Below, in pieces: positions 30,618 through 40,572 of a DNA stretch of 64,000 nt (positions are counted from its first letter, which is position 1; the number at the start of each line of letters is the position of its first letter). The notes below the pieces were generated by a model, which made no database searches, was not told where the DNA came from, and saw only the letters and a list, made by a program, of their open reading frames with translations. A program made the position numbers and the translations under genes. The stretch is from Pythium myriotylum (Eukaryota > Oomycota > Peronosporomycetes > Pythiales > Pythiaceae), in contig JALJCQ010000001.1 in NCBI GenBank assembly GCA_023091665.1, forward strand, positions 620,001 through 684,000. Reading direction: 5' to 3'.

Positions 30618-30678
30618 TATATACTTGACTTTTGTATAATGATACTATTCCTATTGAAAAATTATGACCACGAAAGGG

Positions 30679-31142
30679 TTGAAGCGGACGAAGGATTTCC
30701 TCAGCAAGCTCATCGAATGTCTCCGCGGGATCTGTGTAGGTGATATGGAGGCAGACGAAATCTCTGTCTCCATACGTGTGTGCCGACTTCCAAATCAACG
30801 TGCCTGTCACAACGACGTCGACATCAGGATTGGGTTCGTTCATCTCGGTCTTCACATGGGCGCGAAACGCTATGCCACACCGTAGTATTAGTGATGTCTG
30901 CAACAACAGATATGCCGCAGCATTACCTCGACAGTCGCAAGCATCAACTCCTCGCGTATGGCACGATCCGCGGCCCTTTGTTGAATTGCCGCCTTGACCC
31001 GTTTGAGTGGAGAATTCATGATTGATGAATCATTAGCTTCCCGCTTTGTTGTCGGTCGAGACTCCTCAGTCCAACTTGCGGAACGCTCGGTAGGCGCCAT
31101 CTGTATCAAACTGAGAAAGTTGAGAATTGAAATTTTCGCCAT
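30679..31142 (-). CDS. Hypothetical protein truncated by the TTAA element
   Basis: Two minus frames fit one product. MAPTERSASWTEESRPTTKR (from about 31100) runs to ELMLATVE, and TSLILRCGIAFRAHVKTEMN continues to EEILRPLQPF at the TTAA-element boundary. They join in frame if 29 nt with GT...AG ends (30898-30926) are removed; a simple indel is the alternative. No domain is recognised. The 3' end appears to be cut off by the insertion at 30678. Confidence 0.35.
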
Positions 31143-31158
31143 TCACTCGATTCAGGAG

Positions 31159-31179
31159 CCCCCCCCCCCCCCCCCCCCC
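31159..31179. repeat. C21 homopolymer
   Basis: Twenty-one C on the + strand, about 40 bp left of the pogo element. Confidence 0.9.
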
Positions 31180-31439
31180 TACTCCCTCGGTGCTGTCGAA
31201 TTGGCAAGGGAAGCGGAGAGTACCGCAGAATGCTAATAGATTCGGCACCCCTTCTTCAATCAAATTTGAACGTTGTCGAATCAAAGAGACCATCGCAGTG
31301 CGTTCTCATTGGCCAATCAGATTTCGACAAGATTTGCATTTCAGGTGAATGGTCCAGAGGCCATGTCGAAAGTGGGTGGTCATGTTCAACTGCGAAGTCA
31401 CGCTTCGCGCCTTCTTCGGCCATGCCACCGCAACGGCTC

Positions 31440-32077
31440 CCGCTCGACCACACGGTCGAGTACAAGATACAGCAGGTAGAGGAGTTCCGGGCGTCGCAAT
31501 TAACACGCGTGCAGTTCTGTGAGAGAAAGCCGTACGCACGGACAACCCACCAGACGTGGGATTGAAACTATGATCGGCTACGGCATGCAGCAGAGGAAGA
31601 GCGACGGGCGAGACGCTTGACCGTGGGAGGTAGCGGCCGTACGTCTCCGTCCAAGGACCATGAAGAAGCGATTATCGTGTGGATCAAGGAGCGGCGCAGG
31701 GAGAACAAGGCCGTGTATGTGTTGGGCATTATTCAGCAGTGCAGACGGCTCCTGCCCGAGTTTATCGACAGCAAGAGCATGAGCGCCCGGCGCTCGTGGT
31801 GTTTCAAGATGATGAAGCGCCACAAGCTCACGATCCGGAAGATCTCGCACTCCGGTCGCAAGAAGCGCTCGACGCTCATGACGCTCAAGGAGGCTTTCGG
31901 GATTGAGGTAAGATCCGTTCTTTCCGTTCTCATCCAGGATTTCCTTGATGCGGCCGCTGCCACGCCACCCCCCACCCCCGTTTGTGCTTTTCAACATGGA
32001 TCAGACTGCAGTCTTTTCGCAGACCGGTGCCGAGTACACCGTGGAGTTCGTCGGTGCGACTCACGTCTCGTCGATGC

Positions 32078-32109
<32 letters not shown>

Positions 32110-32565
32110 CACTTTGTTTTCAAGGGCGAGGATGGCGGTCGTGTGGCCGACGAGGTTGCTCGCTTTGTCAATCTACTCGAGGCCACGTTCTCCGTGGAGG
32201 CCAATGCGTGGTTTGACGAACGCGTCATGTTAGAGTGAATTGACAAAGTGTGGCAGCACATCGTCACAACCCAGCTCCTCCTCTTGGACAGCCTCAAGGT
32301 GCACAAGTGTGACGCTGTGCGTCTTCGGCTGGCCGAGATGGGGACCATGACATATTACGTTCCCGCGGGCTGCACGTCAGTGTCCCAGCCCCTCGATGTG
32401 AGTGTGATGGACCCATTCAAGAAAGATTCTACGCGAGCGCTTCGACGAGCTCACAGCGCGTCACCTTCCCCCGACACTGCAAGCGAGCGGCGATATGACA
32501 TGTACAAGCGCGTTATGCACGTTCTCCCGAACATCACGGCCCAAACCATTCGCAAATCCTTCTAA
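31440..32565 (+). pseudogene. pogo/Tigger-type transposase, broken by stops and a C30 run
   Basis: The N-terminal HTH (VEYKIQQVEEFRASQLTRVQ) is followed by TGA 31563-31565 in frame. A CENP-B-like HTH follows (EAIIVWIKERRRENKAVYV, SARRSWCFKMMKRHKL). The frame changes in a C-rich stretch near 31968-31981. Catalytic motifs are FNMDQTAVF (first Asp), LLLDSLKVHK (second Asp) and VPAGCTSVSQPLDVSVMDPF (third Asp), the DDE_1 pattern. C30 at 32079-32108 is read as poly-Pro where the family has a short loop. A TGA at 32236-32238 (LE*IDKVWQ) is likely a lost Trp. The copy is inactive. Confidence 0.8.
32079..32108. repeat. C30 homopolymer inside a transposase frame
   Basis: Thirty C, read as ten Pro codons between MH and HFVFKGEDGG. 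It is exceptionally long for a G/C mononucleotide run. Confidence 0.9.
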
Positions 32566-33244
32566 AGTCCGGCCCATACCTTCCATTTGACCCGAGCGCT
32601 CCGACTCACACCATGCTCTCCGAGACTGAGGCAGTCATTTAATACACCGCTCACAATTCTCCTTCCTTTTGTTTTGGCGCGAATGTTCAACTGCAGTTGT
32701 TTAAAAAAAAAGGTATGAAATCTGAGTAGCGAGTGCTGATTGGTCGTTTCTAACATTAGGCGAAATGCCCCTGCCGAACTTTTCTGGGTGCCGAGTCTAT
32801 CAGCATTTTGCGGTACAGTCGTCTTTCGTGGCGTCGTGTGTTCTCCGGTGTGCGGCGTCTGTTCGTAGATTCGGAACCTGGCTGTGAAGGATTTGGAATA
32901 TTGCAAGCAAATTTTGGCGAGTCAATTCTATTTGAGGCCATTTATATCATAACTTGTCTTAACCGCAAAATTGAAATCTGGGGTCGATTGGTACCGTTGG
33001 AAAGAGCGTGATTTCAGCTTTCTGATGGTATTTTCAGGTGCATAGAATTCGTTCTTCCTGAAACGCGACGGGGATTCTCCGAACACACAGCAGAAAATTT
33101 TTGAAATATTAAATTTGACTTTCGCACACTGTTGGAATCAGCTCGTCCAACAGTGGTGTTTGTTTCGTTCTCCAAATAGTTGTCCTTGAGAAAGCCAAAA
33201 GGAACGCTGCGCGAAAGAAACAATCAAACTGATGGATTAGTGTT
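32566..33244. other. Unassigned sequence including pogo right end
   Basis: Up to 32815 this is the 3' part of the pogo element. Beyond it lies AT-rich sequence with no recognised gene. Confidence 0.4.
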
Positions 33245-35203
33245 TTAAACTGACGAATGTACTGATTTATGACTAATCTTAGGTCGCGTCCACTCTGTCA
33301 GATTTTGCTGGATTCGTCCTCTTCTTATCGCGAGCCGACACATCTTGCTCTGCGGCCGGCGCACAATAGAGTTGGTCGCTTTTAAACTGATCGGGAACAT
33401 ACGGAAGGATCTTCTTGTGCAGATCCGATATCTTCTCCGGGTTAGCGTCTTTTTGAGGGGCGGGCTGAATAGATCGCCAAATTTCTTCCAGATCGATGTT
33501 CGAATTCTTCGATAGTCTCTCCTCAACTGGTGGAGCTGATGGGCGTTTTCTGCACATAATTACTCCGTGGTTTGATGAGCTCATGCTGAATAGTTGATAA
33601 TGCTGAAGGTGTTTGACATCGCGATATAGAGGCTCAAGTGCTGCCTTCCGATCCATGGTTGCTAGAATCCTCAAGATTCGTCCCTGTGTTGGTAGATCCG
33701 GATTTGGTAACGAGTTCTTTGACCTGCGGTAGTGTGTAGACGTCTCTCTTCGAATATGCGCGCTTTATTAGCGCGAAACCACGGTCGCACTTGTTCTTGG
33801 TGTGTCCTTTCACCAGAAAGTTGAGGTTGGCTGCTCGAAGACGACCACTATCGACGAGGAACAAAAAAAATCGGAGAAGGTGATTTCTCTTGTTCTGGCT
33901 GCTGCAATTATCGGTGTATACTGTCCACGCAATGGTCCCGTTGTCAGGGTTAGATTCCCTTTTGTAAAGACTATTGTCAAGGGCGAAATGATGCAGCATT
34001 GACGCCACTTCGTTACTACCTTTGCCAGCCTTGCGTTCCGAGTAGAAAAAATGGTTTGATGCTTCGACTTCTCGAGAAAAATACCAAACAACGACACGTT
34101 GATCAAAGAAAAGAAGTATCAGGCTGATGGAGTCGATGACACGTGTGGTAACGCGATATTCTGGGCGAAGTCAATCGTACTCACAAAATGCTTGGACCCC
34201 ATAAGACCGGCATCTTTTGCGTACTGTTGTCTGTGTTGGTCAGAACCAATATTAGATTCGTTTCGATCAAAAGCAATCTTATCTCCGTGTATCCGACAAA
34301 ACCAGGCTTGACGTCACTGATCTCATTGCTCGAGCGTCGAACGCGTGGAGACCTTGGATTTCCGTTTCTATAGAAGTAGGCGTTCTGGCAAGATGAATTT
34401 GGTACACAGCACACGTATCGCAGGCGTTTGACCTTGGGGAATGAATACAGACGTCTTTGCAACGATCTTTGAGCAGCTTGAAGAATGCAGCGAACGACGG
34501 TGGCTTGAGTGTTGAGGCTTCATCGAACAAGAACAGAGCATTCCACGTGAGATAGGCAGGGAGATGTGTTATTGTCTCTCGCGTCGTGTAACGGACAATC
34601 GTGTTATCGCTTTTGCGCTGCCTGCGAAATTTGACTAGACACGGTTCTTCAATTGTTGCAGCGACCTCTTTAAACCATGCCACCACATCCCCGCGGTCCA
34701 GGGTTGCTGCAAACCATTGTTGGTGTTTCCGTGCGGCTTTGGGTATGGAAAACCTGCTTGCACTTGCTGACGCGCTGCCATAAGCGTTGGGCTGGACACG
34801 TCGTAGGCCATTTGAAACGCCTTATTTATACACTAGTCCGCAGTAAGGCAGGAGATACGGGTGTCGTATTCGCTCGCCATTTCCGCGATTCCACGTCAGC
34901 GTACGCCGAAATTGCTAAGGTTGTTAGAAACGCAGACCTCCTGGCATCCTTACCCATTTGACTAACTGAGAATAGGAAACAACTCAACGCATTCTGATTG
35001 TTGCTCAAGCATCCACGGCTGCAACAGTTATGGGAGGCCAAAAGGGCGACCCTGGCGGGTATGTCGGACGCACAGTGAGCGCGCGACCACGGGGAACCAG
35101 GGGGCAATTCGAGCAGCTCTTCCTCGTCGCTAGAGTCGCTAGAGGCGTACTCATACGGCGAGTCCGAGTCGCACGAATCGGCACTGTCCTCTTCGTCGCT
35201 CAT
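33245..35203 (-). pseudogene. Transposase-like protein with DNC...GHTKN..CDR motif
   Basis: The minus frames in order give MSDEEDSADSCDSD (ATG at 35203), a CC/C-type motif (HNCCSRGCLSN), a His-Gly-Asn motif (KPHGNTNN, about 34720), and ITHLPAYLTWN with CDTCAVYQ (about 34360-34560). A core follows: SIDFAQNIALP (about 34150), VYTDNCSSQNKRNHLLRFF (about 33880-33930) and FLVKGHTKNKCDRGFALIKR (about 33790). This order matches a widespread transposon-linked, RNase H-like family known only by a domain-of-unknown-function name (probably DUF7869). The pieces lie in different frames, so introns or mutations separate them. The C-terminus runs to 33245. No terminal repeats were found. Confidence 0.55.
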
Positions 35204-35479
35204 CGTTTTGCTGTGTGGACTTCGCAGGGTGAAGAGAGTGTTGCTTTCTTGTATAAAACATATTTCGTTGGATGCGTTTTTCTCAGAGACCAACTGTCTC
35301 GCACTTAGCAGGAGTCCAAACTTTGAGGGCTGTTATCTCGATTTCACTCAATGGTCGTTAAGATAAGTTATGTTAGAAATCGCCTCATATTATGTTTTTG
35401 GTCTAATCCGACAAAATTATTGTTGGGACAATTTGGAGAACAAAGGAGAAAAAATGGATCTATTTACAGAATATTTTGT

Positions 35480-37907
35480 TGAAAAAAAGGAACTACGCCT
35501 CCGGCGGGCAAGCAGTCCTTGTTGGCCATGACGACGATGAGTACGTCGTCCAACTCTGTGCCGCTGCCGTAAACCTTTTGGGTAGGAAAGGGCCTTCAAA
35601 GATACCGTCGCGAGGGATGATCTGGTTCAACCTGGCGCAGAAGTCTTTAGCAAGTTTGGTCTTGGATTGTGGGCGCGGGAACCGATCGTCTGGTAGTCGC
35701 TCGCGAAGGCGATTCACCGTAGGGATTGTCCGTCGTTATCAATGAAGTCTTGGAGGCGAGCACAAGACAATGTTGCAAGTATTGGGGAGGAAACACAAGA
35801 TGCATTGCCTGAACAAAGTGCCGTGGGTGTGTGGGACCCAGGCCGCCATCCTTGTCACGAGTGTAGATCCAGTTCTTGTCCGGCTGTCCAGGTGCTGCCG
35901 TCGCGCTAGGCTCCTGTTGGTTGATGAAGTTGCAGATGATGATATCAACATCATCATAGACCCATTTTGGCGTGGAAACCACACTGCTGGTGTCCCAGAG
36001 GAGCGGAAGAACGATGCTGCGCAGAATGGTGACCAGACCGGCGAATGTACGAGCTCGATACTTCCAAAGGGTGCAACGAAGGCGCATTTGTGCGAGTAGC
36101 GGTTCGAAGCGTTGCCGATCCGTGATTACAGCACTTTGGAGTATTCCGAGCAGCTTCGCTGTGTCGGAGATCTTGAGATCCTTGACAGCGAGTGTGGACC
36201 AAAGCTCGTCGAGCAGGTCTGGAGGGACGTCTTTGCTAAACGGCATGATGCACGTCTTGGGCAGATTAACCCGTGGACCCGCAGCTCTTGCATGCCCTTG
36301 AACGTGTGCAAGAAAAGCTGGGGCATCATGCAGATCTTGGAGGATACCAGTGCAATCATCCGCGAACGACAACAACAAATGCGGAGTGGAAGAACCAGCA
36401 ACAGCGATGCCGCTCGACGCACAGCGTGCTACATTTAATTCATCATTGGCTCAATAAACAGAACAAACAGTGCTGGAAAAAGCGGATCACCTTGCCGCAC
36501 ACCTGCTCCGACCTTGAAGGGTTCCGTTGGCGCATTGTTGAGCAGGATGCTGACAAAAGTGTCTCGATAGAAGGTCTCTTGATGCAATCTACGAAGTTAT
36601 CTCCGAAACTGTGGTGTTGGAGAACGAGGAACAGTGCCGGCCATAGGACGCCGTCGAAGGCCCTGGCGAAGTCGAGGAGGATCGCACCCGCAGACGGAAG
36701 ATCTTGCTTGGCGAGACTTTGCAAGTTGTGGAAATGGAGAAGCGAGTGGCGAATTGAGCGACCATGGACGAAGCCTGTCTAATCGTCGTGAATAAGAGAA
36801 GGAAGCACATAGCGTAGCCGGTATGCATGTGGTGGCGTGCCTCCGTTTTGCCAAGATTTGCGGTCGCACCGGTGCGCCGCGTGCAAGACAGAGTTGTTTG
36901 TTTTCAAGCAGCTGAAGAGAGCGCGTCAAGGAGAAGAAAATAGCTCAAACACTAGGAGTAGGGTAGGAAGCTTTATTGATCCCCCAGGGTGTAGTATGTA
37001 CTGCCCCCGAGAGAGGGCTGTAGATGCTGTACAGAAGAGAGAGGTGGCCGCGGCGTAGATCTCGGTCATTTGACTTTTGCGTAGCCGAGACGAGTAGACC
37101 ACTTCATGGATCATAGCCCATAGGTGTGGCGAGACTTGGTAGTATTCGACCGGTAGGCCGTCCGGTCCGGGAGCTTTATTCTTCTTGGAGGTCATGATGG
37201 CGCAGTAGAAGTCGTTCGCCGTGAACGGCGCATCAAGAGCGACCCGTTGCGATGTAGTCAAGCTTGTCTTCGTGTCTTCCAGATACTTGAGAAGGCGCAG
37301 TGGTTGGAATGGCTTCATGTTAGCCTCAGACAATCCAGGAGAGGTAGATTTGAAGGTCTCACCCCAGAACTGCCGTATTGCAACAGCACCGAGAGCCGGG
37401 TCTCGCGTGCGTTCCCCGTTCTCGAGTTGGACTTCGGTCACCGGAATGCGCAGCTCAGCATGTCTTGGTTGCTTGAAGAACTCAGTCGAGGCGCGCTCGC
37501 TAGTCTCCAGATGGTTCCGATGTTGTAGCTGATCTTGGAAGGCCGGGACTACCGTGAGCCGTTGAGTGAGAGACTCAAGGTTGGCAGCAGTTGGGCTGAT
37601 ATTGACTAGCTCTCTGGCATCTTGAACAGTTTGAAAAAGCTGTTGCATTTCGCGTTGGTCTACCTGACGCCGCAGCTTGACCTGTTTGCGGAGGGAGATC
37701 CAGTCGGCTCGCTTGTATTCGTCAAGAAGACAGCCGGAGTTGTCACCTTCGAAGAGACGTATGCAGTCCGCCAGCGACGCAACCGTTGCCGAAAGATGTT
37801 CCTTGATGTCGTGTTGGCGTAGAATCCAAGGCGGGCACCTCCAAGGCGACTTGAGCAGCGTGGGCGTCGAATATCAACCAAGTTCCAGCCGGACCGGCGC
37901 ATGGTCT
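35480..37907 (-). pseudogene. LINE ORF2: end of endonuclease, reverse transcriptase, C-terminus
   Basis: On the minus strand, DHAPVRLEL at 37907 is the last motif of an APE-type endonuclease. RT blocks follow: KNKAPGPDGLPVEYYQ (about 37150-37200), LPSLIHDDQTGFVHGRSI (about 36760-36810), AILLDFARAFDGVLWP (about 36640-36690), GVRQGDPLFPALFVLF (about 36480) and SFADDCTG (about 36360, the YxDD box as FADD). A conserved L1-like C-terminus reaches about 35480. It is interrupted by a partial LTR at 36828-37033 and by several frame breaks. The upstream part of the same LINE lies beyond element 2 at 50436. Confidence 0.82.
36828..37033 (+). mobile_element. LTR fragment related to element 2's LTR, nested in the LINE RT
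   Basis: TGTGGTGGCGTGCCTCCG at 36828 and later blocks (GGAAGCTTTATTGA, GAGAGGGCTGTAGATGC) align with the first 205 bp of the element 2 LTR at clearly lower identity. The rest of the LTR is absent. The LINE RT text between EIYAAA and YRLRYVLPSLI that should lie here is missing, so the insertion came with a deletion. No target duplication was found. Confidence 0.6.
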
Positions 37908-38605
37908 TGTGGTGAAGTGCCTCCGTTTTTCCAAGATTGTGCGGTCGCGCCGGTGCGCCATATGCATGACAGAGTTGTTCGTGTTCAAGTCGCTGAAGAA
38001 AGCGCGTCAAGAGGAAGAAAATAGTTAAAAACAGTAGGAGTAGCGTAGGAAGCTTTATTGAGCCCCCGGGGTGTAGTGTGTATTGCCCCCAACAGAGGGC
38101 TGTAGGTGCTTGGGTGATTTGGTTAGCAAACACCCAATAACCCAGAACGGTGGTGGGTGACTTCCCACCGCACGTTCTGGGAGTCAGTTCCAAAATTTCC
38201 CCCTCGTCAAGAAGTCTCTTTAGTGCACCCTCGGTCTATCGTCTCTAATTCGTTTCTAAGTGACCCCTCTTTGGACTTGTGCAGTCAGTCTACGGAGGGG
38301 AGGGAGGCGTAGAGGCCGAGCTTGTGCAGTCAGCCGTCGGTGTTGGTCCTAAGGCGAAGAGACCTAAAGGGCCGCCCGACACCAGCGTCTGCGAGCGCTA
38401 AGTCTCTCCGAAGCAACTAGGTGTGTGAGGCACCTACGTAACGACGTGTTGGATTCTCGAGCTTCCACTTCAAAGAGTCCGATTTCTTGTTGCGAGTCAA
38501 GAAGTCTCGTGGACAAGGCCATTCCCCATAAAGTTTTCGTTGTCTACGGAAACTGGAAGTCGGTCTACGTACGCCAAGACCCGAATTTTCAGTTGCCTCA
38601 CGACA
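37908..38605 (+). repeat. 5' LTR of element 2
   Basis: 698 bp, TG...CA. It contains a long hairpin at 38141-38181: CCCAGAACG pairs with CGTTCTGGG, and inner GGTGGG pairs with CCCACC. TGGTGCGTATGCCAGG begins two bases after the LTR (38608) and is the likely primer-binding site; its tRNA was not identified. Confidence 0.95.
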
Positions 38606-38615
38606 ACTGGTGCGT

Positions 38616-40433
38616 ATGCCAGGAGTGGAGCTGTCAGCCAACATGTCAAGTGAAGGGGAGTCAGCGGCGCAACAAGCGCAAGCGAATGTTCAACCGACTC
38701 AGAGAGTGGAGGATGCGCGTATCGTATTCAAGCTACAAGCAGCTGATCATGATGTTCGTCGAGCGTATAGTTACACGGAGGCGAATGGGTTCATGTCGAA
38801 GTATCGACATCTCGCACAGCAACAGTGTGGACAAGCGGAGAGTTGGTTCTCGCTGTACGAGTTGAAGAAAGTGGGCCCGGCACAACCCAATTTCACGTTT
38901 GATCCAAGCACGACGTCATTTGGTAACTTGGAAGACACAGTTTACCAGCTTGAACGAATGTGGAAGGGTTGCGGTTATGATTTCCGGCGACGTGACACGT
39001 TTTTGGATGCCTTTGCATTAAATCCGGCTCGAACGGCTCAAGATGTTGGTCTCATGATCTCGCTGCTGATTGCTGAAAATGAATGGGAATCCTCTATTGC
39101 AGCTTATCAAGGTTCTTCTCAAGGTGTTGTGAAATATTTGGTGGTGGCGGATCCGGTATATACCCCTCAGACCAAGTCGAATCCTATGCCTATGAGGCAG
39201 TTGGTTGAGTCTGCAGATGAGTTTGAGGACGAAGATGTGTGGGTCAGGCCAGTCAAGGTGAAGAAGAAACTTGACTTTACTGATGTGGACACCAGCGACA
39301 ATGAGACGGCAGCGCGTCCGAAGAAGACCCGCGACCCGCTCGTCAATACGTTCATGGGCATGGTGAAGAATGGCCACATGACGATGGACGAGCTCGCCAA
39401 GGTCGCCGCTGCGCTTTCGACCAAGTCTGATGACGTGGAGATGGCCAGTGCAAGGGCCAGTGCAAGGGCCAGTGCTCCAGCGCGGGCGCCAAGCAGGAAC
39501 CGACGTGCGCGCGCGAAATATGATTGGGAGTACGAGATCGAGATGACCGCCCGCGACGATGCGGCGTGGAACAACCCCGGTCGTCCAGTCACAGTGCTCC
39601 AGAACCTTGCGATCCGGTCATTCGATGGTGGTAAATCCAGTCCAGAAGAGGCGAGAGCGTGGTTGTCCAAGTTCATGCACGTTGCTAATTTGTCTGGATG
39701 GAATGCGCGACAGCGACTCGAAATGTTCATTGATAGTCTGACCAACCCTGCGAAGTATTGGATTCGTCAGTTGCCTATTGATGTCAAGTCCGATTGGGAT
39801 TCTGTCTTGCAAGCGTTCAAGAGGAAGTATTGCACGGACTTCGTCCCGCCGCGCCATCAATATTACAAGCTCACGCAAAAGCCGGATGAGTTGGCGTCGA
39901 ACTACCTGTATCGTCTCAATGGAGCTGCTCTTCGTGCTGGAATCGACTTCCGTGATGAAGATGACCCGGATAACCTCGAGGACCACATTCAACAGTTTTT
40001 CGATACACTCCACGATAAGACGCTGCAAATGCAGTTCAGGTTCACTGCTTTTGACTCTATTGATGATCTCGATCGTAAGTTGTTGCAGTATGAATCGACG
40101 CAAATGAGACCAAGCAAGAAGCCCTCCAACAGAAAGTCGGGTGAAGAAAATCCATCTGATATTGCTCCTGCAGTTAATCGAATTGATCGAGACCAACGCG
40201 GTGGTGGTGGCGGAGCTGGTGGAGGTGGATACTCCAGGCACCAACTCCCCACTGAGTATAGGCCAGTGCGGCCGTCAAACCCTCATCAACCGCCGACTCA
40301 AGGACCGACGGAGCCTCCGAGTTCGAGGCCGCGGTGTGACCACTGCTCGAAGACTGGTCACACCATTGAGAACTGTTGGCAGCTCAAGGTTTGTGAGTTC
40401 TGTAGCGAACGTGGCCATCCGATCAAGTTCTGA
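38616..40433 (+). CDS. gag: Gag of element 2, ending at TGA inside a zinc knuckle
   Basis: The frame from ATG 38616 (or, more likely, ATG 38643, which clears the primer-binding site) has an N-terminal region of unknown fold and an Ala/Arg-rich linker. A Ty3-type capsid domain follows (WLSKFMHVANLSGWNARQRL, YWIRQLPIDVKSDWDSVLQA, KRKYCTDFVPPRHQYYKLTQ) at about 39640-39890. A Gly-rich linker and knuckle CDHCSKTGHTIENC come next. The second knuckle reads CEFCSERGHPIKF and then TGA (40431-40433) exactly where its last Cys is expected. The frame stays open after the TGA to TAA 40524-40526, and that extension contains the frameshift heptamer. The TGA therefore looks like a Cys-to-stop change. Confidence 0.88.
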   Translation: MPGVELSANMSSEGESAAQQAQANVQPTQRVEDARIVFKLQAADHDVRRAYSYTEANGFMSKYRHLAQQQCGQAESWFSLYELKKVGPAQPNFTFDPSTTSFGNLEDTVYQLERMWKGCGYDFRRRDTFLDAFALNPARTAQDVGLMISLLIAENEWESSIAAYQGSSQGVVKYLVVADPVYTPQTKSNPMPMRQLVESADEFEDEDVWVRPVKVKKKLDFTDVDTSDNETAARPKKTRDPLVNTFMGMVKNGHMTMDELAKVAAALSTKSDDVEMASARASARASAPARAPSRNRRARAKYDWEYEIEMTARDDAAWNNPGRPVTVLQNLAIRSFDGGKSSPEEARAWLSKFMHVANLSGWNARQRLEMFIDSLTNPAKYWIRQLPIDVKSDWDSVLQAFKRKYCTDFVPPRHQYYKLTQKPDELASNYLYRLNGAALRAGIDFRDEDDPDNLEDHIQQFFDTLHDKTLQMQFRFTAFDSIDDLDRKLLQYESTQMRPSKKPSNRKSGEENPSDIAPAVNRIDRDQRGGGGGAGGGGYSRHQLPTEYRPVRPSNPHQPPTQGPTEPPSSRPRCDHCSKTGHTIENCWQLKVCEFCSERGHPIKF

Positions 40434-40526
40434 CATTCTTTCATTGAAAAGATGGCTAATTTGCACAACCAGAAGAAGTCCGGTGAACTGACGACAGCGC
40501 AAGTCGCCGAACAGTTAAACAACTAA
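40434..40526 (+). pseudogene. Gag C-terminal extension of element 2, after TGA
   Basis: In gag frame after the TGA: HSFIEKMANLHNQKKSGELT then TAQVAEQLNN and TAA. The end (QLNN, with TTA AAC AAC TAA) corresponds to element 1's KWLN (TTA AAC TAA), which supports it as the true gag end. Confidence 0.7.
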
Positions 40527-40572
40527 TCCCGCAGCGTGTGGCGAGCGCTGTACGTGACGGGGAACGCGCCAC
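40514..40572 (+). promoter_or_regulatory. Candidate -1 ribosomal frameshift signal, element 2 gag/pol
   Basis: GTTAAAC (40514-40520) is in gag phase, and -1 slippage enters the pol frame at 40520. With a 6-nt spacer, TCCCG (40527-40531) pairs with CGGGG (40558-40562), and CAGCG (40532-40536) with CGCTG (40546-40550). The loop GTGGCG (40538-40543) pairs perfectly with CGCCAC (40567-40572), a pseudoknot. A 7-nt bulge TACGTGA (40551-40557) matches element 1's TACGCGC. Confidence 0.72.

Larger units (their letters stand above)
28816..30678. mobile_element. TTAA-flanked non-coding element (piggyBac-type MITE), split by a Tc1 element
   Basis: The ends are CCCTTTCGTGGT (28816-28827) and ACCACGAAAGGG (30667-30678). 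TTAA precedes the left end (28812-28815) and TTGA follows the right end, consistent with a decayed TTAA duplication. The interior is AT-rich and non-coding, with palindromes CAGAAGGGAACAA / TTGTTCCCTTCTG (about 29047-29073) and a near copy at about 28890. Without the Tc1 element it is about 320 bp. Confidence 0.6.
31221..32815 (+). mobile_element. pogo-like transposon
   Basis: Inverted ends TACCGCAGAATGCTAATAGA (31221) and its counterpart ending TTGCGGTA (32815), 30 bp with 3 mismatches, both beginning with TA, the Tc1/mariner/pogo target. They enclose a DDE_1-type transposase on the + strand. Confidence 0.8.
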
